Source of the DNA: Vitrella brassicaformis
Lineage: Eukaryota; Sar; Vitrellaceae
NCBI GenBank assembly: GCA_001179505.1
Contig: CDMY01000227.1
Location: 186,139 to 250,138 of the forward strand
DNA length: 64,000 nt
Direction: 5' to 3'
The translations under genes and the position numbers were made by a program. The notes below the pieces were generated by a model. It searched no databases. It worked only from the letters and a program-made list of their open reading frames with translations, and had not been told where the DNA came from. This document shows positions 55,825 through 64,000 of the stretch, in pieces (the stretch's first letter is position 1; every line of letters starts with the position of its first letter).

Positions 55825-56080
55825 GATGATTCGTGTATCTAGACCGAAAGACGACAAAAGGACATCAATCATTTTATTGATGAAGTTTGGTCGATCATAA
55901 TAGGCATGACATGAATAATAAATAAGGTCTCCCACCATCCCCCAAGCACTCACATAGTAGAAACGGCACAAAATCCCCAGGACGGTCGACAAGTAAGTCT
56001 CTCGACCCGTCCGTCCGTCTGTCTGTCTGATGACCACGCCACAGCTGTCATCCATGTACCTCCCATATAAAAAGCTGTCC

Positions 56081-57419
56081 TCAGGCGCCGTAGGCATTCT
56101 TGAGATGGTCAGACCACTGCTGCATGGTCCAGCCCGATGATATCGCGTTGTCCACGAGGCCGTTGACAATCACTGTCGGTGTCACGTGGATGCCTGCACA
56201 GTCACACAACACATGAAACAAACACGTACGTCACGAGGGCAATCGGGTGTCTGCGTGAAGTAGCGGGTCTAATCTGGCTTCACCGACCATTCTGTCTGCC
56301 GTACTTGGTGTGAAGCTTCTGCTCCTTGACCACCATATCATTCTCGGGAGTCCCAGACGTCATATAGGTCTGCACACATCCACACGTGGACATAAAGCAT
56401 GTAAGCCCTCGGACACACACACAGACAAGCAGCTCATCTCTGTCTCGGGCCCACCTTGAATTGCTCTGCGTTGAAGCCAACGTCGGCAGCGATTTTGACT
56501 ATCTTGTCGGCCACCTGTGCCTTGGACTCGCCCTCGACAGCCTGGTCCACGAAGAGGTCACGCTGGGCGAACAGCTGCTGCACAAGGGCCACGTAGTTGG
56601 GCTTCCCTGGAGCCGAGTCAAGCTGCCGGCCAAAGAGAGAAGAGATAAAGTGGGGTGAGGGTGGGGGTATCTATCCATCAGTCTCTCTGTTCACTCACCA
56701 TGTACGCGACGATGGCTGCCTGTCCGAGCGTGGATGCCTGCCAGTGCCACGGCTGCACATAGTGGTGGTACACAAACTGCACAGACGGGAACCCTGCACA
56801 ACACACCCACCATGAGATGGATGACACACCATATGAGATGATTCAAGGAACGGAGAGATGTGGGAGCTTGTTTCCTCTCACTCACTTGGCGCGACCTCCT
56901 TGATGAGCGTGTTGCTGATTTTGGCACAGAAGGGGCAAATCATGTCCATGAACACCTAAGAGCAACACATACACACGACCAACAAGCAAGGTTGCATCGC
57001 CATGCATGCGTTGCCTTGGCCGCACCTCCACTTTGGCCACTTGGTTGGCGTCAGCGTTGTTGACGGGGAACCCCGCAGCCATCCGCATGGTATGAGGGCG
57101 CCGCGAACGGGAAGAGGAGAGCTCACTCGAGTGCCGCCTCAGTCGGGCAGAAGGAGCGTTGATAGCGCCGCCTGCAAACATGAATCAAGACACGCGCAGA
57201 GGATGGCGCTTTGTCGTGGAGACTGACCAGAAGGGATGAATCCTTCTGCCGCCTCGAGAGCGACCTACATGTCATCACACACACAGACAGGAGAAGACTG
57301 CAGCAGACATATCAGCATCTGGTGCGATAGATGGATGAGCTGACCTGAAGATTTCGCGTTGCAGTGATGGTGCTCAGCGCTTGAGCCAACAGTAGCGAGA
57401 AAGCGAATGCCAACTGCAT
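56081..57419 (-). CDS. DsbA/thioredoxin-fold oxidoreductase, secreted or plastid-targeted
   Basis: ATG 57419 begins a signal peptide (MQLAFAFSLLLAQALSTI). About six small exons follow. A basic Ser/Arg stretch (ARLRRHSSELSSSRSRR) precedes the mature enzyme, again resembling a bipartite leader. The thioredoxin-like active site is VFMDMICPFCAKISNTL (CPFC). FVYHHYVQPWHWQASTLGQA, LVQQLFAQRDLF and ADVGFNAEQFK represent the DsbA helical insert. The cis-Pro segment IHVTPTVIVNGL closes the site, and NAYGA ends the protein at 56081. It likely catalyses disulfide exchange. The CPFC with cis-Pro preceded by Thr fits DsbA-type thioredoxins. Confidence 0.8.
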
Positions 57420-58175
57420 CTTACCTCTTCTTTGAGCTCGCATTTTCTCGACGTTCTCGACCCGGCGTCTCTTTTTCTTTTTTTTCCACTCATTCTTTGC
57501 ATTTCGGCCGTTCGCAGCTCTCCAGCCTTTTGTGAGCCACATCGCCTCTGTTTCTTTTTCCGTTCGAGCTGGTTATAGGTTTCTGTGGTCCGCCCCCCTC
57601 CCATGCCTCCCTCTCCGGAGCCGCCCGCCACTTCTTTGCTCAACCTCCGTGGCACGGCAGGTGGCGACCCGCCTTCTGCGTAGCGGCTGGCGAGTGCCTG
57701 TCGTCCGCCTGGCAGCTGGGCAGTGCGCCATACCTTCGTCTCCGTCAGGTGAGCACTTCTTCCTGAGTGTCATTGTTCAAATTTGCCGCCCCTTCTTTTC
57801 CCCCTGCAGCATAAAGTGTCCGCAAAAAGTGCGGTGATGGCCGTGGGCGTGCCCTTCTCTCCTCTTCAGGCGATTCAGAGAGGCAATTGCATCAACCGCT
57901 GCGGCTGCGGCTGGGGTGGGGCTGGAGGACGGGCTGGGGGTGGAGCAAAGAGTCGGCGCTGGTGTCGATGTGGCTTCTCGCGACGATGCAGCGGATCTGC
58001 ACTGGTCCTGTGTATCGCACATGTAGTGCTTTTGGCAGCTGATCACAGGTGTCGCCGTCTTCATTGAGAATCTGGTGGGGGTGGTGAAGTGATTGGTCTC
58101 GGGGGCTTCGTAATCTACTCTCTGCAAGCGTCAGGGGCCCCGCTTTCTAGCAAGCCGAGAGATCGACGTCTGCAG
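57420..58175. other. unresolved region upstream of the acidic gene
   Basis: Lies between divergent genes. GAGCTCGC at 57434-57441 is close to the DsbA-like start. Weak coding signals occur on both strands: an open frame 57783-58067 plus and a Ser/Thr/Pro-rich frame 57777-58127 minus. Neither has a domain or supported splicing. An upstream exon of the next gene may start at the ATG at 57604. Confidence 0.35.
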
Positions 58176-59167
58176 ATGGCGCCCCAATGCAGGAAGAAGA
58201 CACATGAGGCTGGACTGAAGCACGGCAGCCCCAACAGGCAGGGCGTCCACAACGGGAATGGAAGGACGCGGAACGGCCATAATGGCCACCACGGCAGCAA
58301 AGAGACACAGCTCAACCTGCAGCAGAACTCGACCGGCATTGAGCGCGAGGCCACGGGTAAGGGATTCCTTTTCCGCACGGCGGCTGGTGTTGGGCGCTCC
58401 CCGGAGACAGTCGGCCGGCTTTGATGGCTGCCTACATTTTATATTTGCCGGCCTCCACATCATCATGTCTCGGCTGTTGGATGAAGGCCATGTGGTGAGA
58501 ATGAGAACGAGCGAAAAGGGAGAGGGACACTATCGGCACTGCAATTGCATCTCTTGCGTATGTTGGTTGGTTGGTTGTCAGGTTGAGGTCTGGTGCCCTT
58601 GTGGGTGTTGATTGTGCTAGGGTACTTGCTGCTGCGCATCTCAGTGTATGCGTCGGCTGCCGGCCAGGTGGAGTTATTCTGTTGTCACTTGAAAGAGATG
58701 CGGAGACACACCTGTATGCCCACTTTGGCTTGCGCAGGTCTTCTCAACCGCTACCTACAGTTTATATTTGTCGACCTATATCTTGCGCTTAAGAGAAACG
58801 AGTATTGGATGGGGATGAGGACGAGACCGCTGCCAATGATGGTGGCGATGAAGACGAGACCGCTGAAGAGACAGCTGACGATGGGGACGACGAACAAAGT
58901 CCCTCCGGGCAGCCGAGCAGAGTTGAAGGCGGCGACATGTTTCCCCGAACGGAGACAGGGGAGGGAGACGAGGATGCGATTACCCTTACCATCCACACAC
59001 TCCTGTCTGGGGCGCGCATGCCAGTGGATGCGCGTACGTGTGTGGTGGTAGAGTGGCAGATCGTTGCCTACGTTTTATATTTCCTGTCTGCTGTCGACCT
59101 GCACGCACCGTGACGACATTCCGTGTGTGTGTCTTCGTGGCTGACGGAAGAAAACACGGTGGTATGA
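58176..59167 (+). CDS. small acidic protein of unknown function (four-exon model)
   Basis: Four exons (58176-58356, 58645-58737, 58794-59033, 59151-59167) all split codons after the first base and join in frame, giving about 176 residues. Exon 1 is Asn/Gly/His-rich (NGNGRTRNGHNGHHGSK). Exon 2 has Cys pairs (ELFCCHLKEMRRH). Exon 3 is strongly acidic with a repeat (DGDEDETAANDGG, then DEDETAEETADDGDDE). No domain is recognised. The antisense strand of exon 3 encodes a hydrophobic stretch, so a minus-strand membrane protein is a possible rival model. All three introns contain a shared element, listed separately. Confidence 0.42.
58431..59100. repeat. three copies of a CCTAC-TTTATATTT element about 320 bp apart
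   Basis: Copies at 58431-58455, 58754-58778 and 59067-59100 share CCTAC(A/G)(T/G)TTTATATTT, then a G/C-rich patch containing (T/C)CG(A/G)CCT. Spacings are 323 and 313 bases. In the plus-strand model each copy lies inside a different intron of the small acidic gene. On the minus strand the same words read as AAATATAAA followed by a GTAGG(C/T) donor-like sequence. Confidence 0.6.
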
Positions 59168-60201
59168 TGGCATCAGATTCTACTGTTGTCGACGCGACGG
59201 AAGGGAAGCTCGATTCAAAAGTCGTCAGTCTCTGTCTCTCTATCTTCGTGTGTGCATAAACGTGTTCAGTAGGTGTGCAAGGATCTTGAAACTCATGCAG
59301 GCCCCCCACCCCCTCCCAACGCACGCACACAACCCAGCCGAAAGGATGGGGGGGTCAAGGGGGAAGGGGTGGCACCCTGTGCTTGGATCAAAGAAGGCAA
59401 ATTCCATCTTATTCGCACCACCACCACCCACTCACTCCAGACCAACCCACCCGAACCCAGCCCCTGTGTGGTGTGTATGAACAGCGAGTGCCCGTCATCT
59501 CTGCGAGCACACCAGAGAGAGAAAGAGGCGTATGAAGGCCACAGAGGGATTGCACAGCACAGCACGGACCGATCGCAGAGAGCCCCGATTGCAAACGCTC
59601 ACGCAGCCCTCAGACACACACACACACACACACACAGGTGGGCTGCTATATCATACTGTCCCTCGTCCACTCACACATTCTCAGGTGATTGTCACACACA
59701 GACGGACGGCCAGACAGGCAGACAGGCAGGCCCCTGCTCCCACCCAGTGACCTCTCCCAGACACGCAGCCAACATGTATGTATGCAGTTAGCATGGAGGC
59801 GCTTGACGCAAATGAATGGAGACACACATACCCACTCACACATTCACACCCACAGTCACACCCCCAGTGGACGGACTCGACCGGTTCATTTGTCAGTCCG
59901 CCCATCAAGCGGGTGTGTGTGGCCAGGGTGTGTGTGTGTGTGTCTGGTCTGTGGTTGGCTGACTCGAGTTGAAAGGAAGAGAGGAACGAAGGCCCACTAC
60001 CCCCCATCGCATGCACCCCTTCCACGCATCCATCATGCCCATGATAATATATGTGTGCCTGCTGTGTGATTCAGACACTATGAACGTTCGGACGTATGGA
60101 CAGTGAACGAATGAAGCGTATGAACGACACGACACACACGACGCACGTACCCATGCACCGCAACAGTCCAGCCATCCCATCTTTCGGTCATCACCACTCA
60201 G
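59168..60201. other. convergent intergenic region
   Basis: No gene is supported. CA (59610-59636), CAGG (59716-59732), CACT/CACA and GT (59926-59942) repeats dominate. It contains the 3' flanks of the acidic gene and of ovoA. Confidence 0.5.
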
Positions 60202-60533
60202 TCATCCGTCAAAACGCCACACCGTGAGCATGGCGCTGGTCCGCTGGAACACCCGGCTGCACTCGCGGATCACAAAGGGCACCTCCCTCTCGGCCGGGAC
60301 CACCTGACACACATGACACCACACGACATGCACAAGAGGCTCAAGTCAAGTCAGGTGCGGTGGTTGAGAGTTTCCCATCGATCGCTCACCTCAGTGAATC
60401 GGTTTGACGCCTTCCCGCCAGGCAGCCGTCCCTTGCGTGAGGAGGAGAGGATGTCACGGAGACCCTCCAAACTCGTGTAGTCCTGCAAGGGCAGCAGGTG
60501 AGCCTCCCTCCCCCTCTCTCCCTTTCTCTCTCG

Positions 60534-60564
<31 letters not shown>

Positions 60565-63500
60565 CCTGGTCGCATGAGTGGTACCTCTCCATCTTTTTTG
60601 AATCCCCCTATCCACAGCTCCTTGGGGGTCACGCTCTCCAGCCACGTCCAGCTGAAAACACACACAGAGAGAGATAGAGATACACACACACATCCATGTG
60701 TGTGTGTGCGTACGGTGAGGTGAAGACGAGCAGTCCGCCCGGCTCCAACAACTGATGCACGGTCGTCAGGAACTTGCTAGGGTCAGGCAGACGACACTAA
60801 CGGACACAAGACAAGACAAGACAAGAAACACACACCACAAAAGTGAGAGAAGCAAACATCCGCCCACCCACTCGTCCCGTCCCTCCACGTGTGCAGCGGT
60901 CCATACCAGCAGATTGCCCCCGAATATCAGGTGGAATTTGCCCCCCATCGCCTCAGCACTCGGCAGCGCCATCGCGTCCAGCCGGCGGAAGCTCACCCGG
61001 TCCGCTATGCTCTTGTCGGTCAGCCCCAGCTGGTCGAACGTCACCTCCCTCCGCTCTGTGAGCCGCCCCTCCGTGGCCACACGCCACTCCACCCGCCCCT
61101 CACGAACCACCTGGCTGCCTGCGGCCGCAAAGGCCTGCGAGTAGTCCGATCCAACGACCTGGTGGACACACACACAGACAGGGAGGGAGAAGTGATCAAT
61201 GATGGGGCGTGTGTGTGGGGTGTGGGGCGGAGTCACCTGGTGGAAGTGCTTGGAGAGCTCCATGGTGGCACGTCCCACCCCGCCGCCCACCTCCAGGCAT
61301 CGTGTGTCGGTGAGCGGGACGACCAACGGGCCGTGCTGTCGGAAGAGCTGGCCGCAGAGGGCGGCGCAGCGGGCGGGGTAGTTGCTCACGCCGTTGAACA
61401 CATCCTGATCGATCAACACATAGATCAACAAGGAGAATAATGCCTGCGGGATGATGTGTGTGTTGTTGCCTGCCCTTCCCGCGCAGCTGAGCTTACCGTG
61501 CTGAAGTGCATGTCTAGGTAGACGTTGACCATCTGCGGCGTCTCGTACATGCCCTCAGGGCCGCCCTGCTTCTCCTTCTCTGTCTCCAGCAGTGGCTCAG
61601 GGAGCACCACGCCCCCACCCGCCAGCTGGTCATCGTCTTGCTTGCGCCGCCAGTAGGTCAGCCGCACCCAGCCGACCTCCGTCTTGCGGGCGGTGTCCCG
61701 CACACAATACGGCAGCTCAGTGGCCGGCAGCTCCGCAACGGCGTCGAAGTGAGGCGAGAGGAGGGCCGTCAGCCCCTCCTCGATGCTCACCTGACGGCCG
61801 CTGGCCGAGAGATAGCCGCCAATGCACTCCTCTGTTTTGTGGGTGGGCGGTTTGCCCGTGTAGCCGATGACGAGGAGGCCACCGGGGTTGATGTGCTTGT
61901 GGATGGCCTGGAGGGCGGTTTTGGGTTTGCTGAGGGACTCGATGAAGCCAGGGGAGGCCATCACAACCAGATCTGGTGGATGGATGGAGTCACAGGCAGA
62001 CAGACATACGTGGTGTATGCGGGTGGCGGCTGTTGTGGTGTGTGGGTGTCTGTGGGTGGGTGTACCGTATTCGTTGAATTTGTTGATGTCCAGGTTGGCG
62101 ACGTCGGCCTGGTGGAACTGAATCTTCCTGTGACACACACACACACACGCACAGAGAGAGAAAGAGAGAGAGAGCGATGGATATGGATGGATGGATGGAT
62201 GGCCTCCTCCATCTCACACTCACTTGTGAGGATCGTCGATGGCCTGGTGGAAGGCGAAGTCCTTGGCGACGATCTCGGGCGGGTACTCGACTAGGTCGCC
62301 CTCCGTCTGTATGGCATAGCGGATGCGGCCGTTGGTCATGAACCGATCCGCCACTTGGAAGTATCTGCACAGACAGCATACCACCCCCACCACACGCACA
62401 TAGATGGGGCAGGGCACAATACAGATGGCCATTTGTGTGTGTGTGTGTACCGTGCGGTGAGGTCTGCCCCGTGGACGGTGTCGAAGAACTTGTGTGCCAG
62501 CTCGAACGTGGTGCGACCCGCGCCACAGCCAAACTCTGAGTTTCGATCCATCCATCCATCCATCCATATGTGTGTGGCGTGACTGTTGGGGTTGACTGAC
62601 CGAGGGCCTTGGACATGTGCAGCGGGATGCCGACCGCCTTGACCGCCGACACACACTCCCTGTGGGCAGGCACACACATCACATGAGGCAGATGATGGTG
62701 TTCTGCCTGAGTGACTGACTGCCTGACTGACGTACTCTGCGAGGAGCGTCGGAAAACTGTCTGCCTTGGTCCAGGGGTGGGGCTGGTAGTGGAAGGCGAT
62801 GGTGTCGGCCGTCAGCTTGTCGGTCTCAAACGGACACACTGTCGTCTTGACGACGGCTGCCGACTCCACATATCTGCATACTCGAACGCACCGCACCGTG
62901 AGTTTGTGTTGTGCGTTGCGTGTGTGATGGCCGGCGGTGTTTGCTTTCACTCACCTGATGCCAGCGTGTTGGTAGAAGTGTCGTCTGAATGCGTATCTCG
63001 AGTCGGTCGTGGCCTCGTTGCCGGTGGAGATCCAGGAGCCGCCCTTGATGAGGTTGTGCTTGCCGTCGATCGTAGGTGTCGTGAAATCCTGCTCATCGAG
63101 AGCGAAAAGCGTGTGTATTGGGTGGCTGCCTGCCTGGCTGCATGTGTGTGGGGCTGCTCACGTCGTAGAGGGGGTGCACGGCGAATCCGTCAAAGACGTC
63201 CACGGGCGTCTCGGTGTGCTGCCATACATTGCCAACCACATCGTATAGACCTGACACACCCACACACACACGCACAGATGATGGAGATAATGCAGGTGAG
63301 TTCCTGCAGTGCAGCTCTCCCCCACCCCACCCCACGCACCGCTGTCAGTCTGCTTGAAGGTGCTGACGGGGCACGACGACGCCCAGTGCTCGAGGTTGAC
63401 ATTGCCGGGCGCCCTCTTCCAGTCGGGCTGGTCCTCACCGAGAGGCACCACCAGCCGCCGCATCAAATGCCACTCCTCCTCGCTCGGCAGCCGAATCGGT

Positions 63501-63922
63501 GCGCCACTCATCTTGTGTGCTTTCCAGTTGCAGAAGGCCTTGGCCTCGAGGTTGTTGACCTCCACTGGCCAGTCCCACGGCATCTCGATCTCGCTCGTCA
63601 GACAACGCAGCCGCCAAGCAACACTGCATGAACAGAAGAGGAGTGATGTCTAGTTGGATGGCGGAAGGGTTTGTGGGGTGTGGGTAGTCTCACTTGGTGT
63701 GTGTGTCAGTTGGGGGTATCCAGAAGAGGGGCTTGGTCACCTGCATGTCCTGCACCCACTGCCAACCTTCCGCCTGAACTCAGACACAGAAAGAAAGAGA
63801 CAGGGGAGTGGGCTGGCTTTCTTGTGGGTGGTTGCCTGGCTTGCTGGCTGCTTACGGTCCAATATTTCTGTGTGGTGTATCCGCCGTCCTGCATGAACTC
63901 CAAGTACTCCTTGTTTGACACC
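60202..63922 (-). CDS. ovoA: OvoA (5-histidylcysteine sulfoxide synthase) with two tandem methyltransferase domains, 5' partial
   Basis: Ovothiol synthase: it joins cysteine to histidine C5 with oxygen and iron, then N-methylates the thiohistidine. The N-terminal DinB part is beyond the window. The FGE-sulfatase-like core is clear: VSNKEYLEFMQDGGY, PWDWPVEVNNLEAKAFCNWK, RLPSEEEWHLMRRL, WASSCPVSTFKQTDSG, YDVVGNVWQHTETPVDVFDG, DGKHNLIKGGSWISTGNEAT, YAFRRHFYQHAG. Methyltransferase copy 1 follows (FETDKLTADTIAFHY, GFGCGAGRTTFELAHKF, INPGGLLVIGY, CVRDTARKTEVGWVRLTYWR). Copy 2 follows that (YETPQMVNVYLDMHF, LEVGGGVGRATMELSKHF, CRLPDPSKFLTTV, WTWLESVTPKELWIGGF, FVIRECSRVF, LTVWRFDG). Copy 2 has the complete family signatures. 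Copy 1 lacks CRLPDP and TWLE-TPKE. Around twelve exons join in frame; stop at 60202. Confidence 0.9.
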
Positions 63923-63980
63923 CTGCACACACAACCACATAGAAGAACACAACACATGGCCAATAACGGGTGTGTAGGTA

Positions 63981-64000
63981 GGGGGGGGGGGGGGGGGGGG
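63981..64000 (+). repeat. 20-base G run at window end
   Basis: Twenty G residues end the window inside an ovoA intron. They match in length the G run that abuts the gap at 43887, so sequence beyond may also be a gap. Confidence 0.6.

Noticed and set aside
57777-58127. Minus-strand 116-codon Ser/Thr/Pro-rich frame
   Set aside because: It has a start and stop but no domain, no supported splice partners, and competing plus-strand signals; left as unresolved rather than called.
1-64000. CRISPR array, bacterial operons or prophage
   Set aside because: Genes are spliced with eukaryotic introns; no spaced direct repeats with unique spacers and no phage genes were seen.

Overview
This window is nuclear DNA from a GC-rich, intron-rich unicellular eukaryote. 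Many short introns (about 50-120 bp) are packed with GT/CA, CT or ATCC microsatellite tracts and flanked by GT(A/G)AG and CAG. Two features point to an alveolate with a complex plastid and apicomplexan-like secreted proteins, most likely a chromerid such as Vitrella: signal-peptide-plus-basic-leader N-termini on soluble enzymes, and a signal-peptide-bearing protein kinase. The species call is inference from style and gene content.

Layout: (1) 0.8-3.0 kb, minus, a NIPA/DMT-type membrane transporter. (2) 3.9-5.8 kb, minus, a two-repeat Cys-rich secreted protein with a GPI-anchor-like tail, divergent from (3) a kelch-repeat protein, 5.9-9.4 kb, plus. (4) 10.2-14.5 kb, minus, a membrane-anchored GH16-like protein, divergent from (5) a 29-exon gene, 14.85-24.4 kb, plus, for a secreted, about 2,337-residue all-helical protein. 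(6) 26.4-29.0 kb, minus, a cytochrome P450 fused to a rhodanese domain. (7) 30.0-31.8 kb, minus, a SEC14-domain protein with a CaaX terminus, divergent from (8) glutaminyl-tRNA synthetase, 32.2-35.5 kb, plus. (9) 35.8-38.4 kb, plus, a cyclin-box protein with a C-terminal zinc finger. (10) 39.0-41.0 kb, minus, a GPR1/FUN34/YaaH (SatP) transporter, divergent from (11) a disordered protein of unknown function. (12) A 300-N assembly gap at 43.9 kb. (13) 45.4-47.9 kb, minus, a MAP3K-type kinase, divergent from (14) a low-molecular-weight tyrosine phosphatase with a plastid-style leader. (15) A double T1/BTB-TLDc-like protein. (16) A DRAM/Frag1-type membrane protein. (17) A small P/Q-rich Cys-rich protein, divergent from (18) a secreted ROP-like kinase. 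(19) A DsbA-like thioredoxin. (20) A small acidic protein. (21) 60.2 kb to the window end, minus, OvoA (ovothiol synthase), with its 5' end beyond the window.

The genes do not form one pathway. Repeated themes are secretory or surface proteins (3.9, 10.2, 14.9, 53.9 and 56 kb), small-molecule and redox or sulfur chemistry (P450-rhodanese, OvoA, DsbA-like) and signalling (MAP3K, LMW-PTP, cyclin, SEC14, kelch, BTB). Most gene models were built by hand: I followed GT-AG boundaries and required phases to join. They reconstruct conserved motifs across introns, which is the main support for them. The strongest candidate for something undescribed is the OvoA gene, which carries two tandem copies of the C-terminal methyltransferase domain. 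Next are the P450-rhodanese fusion and the giant secreted helical-repeat protein.
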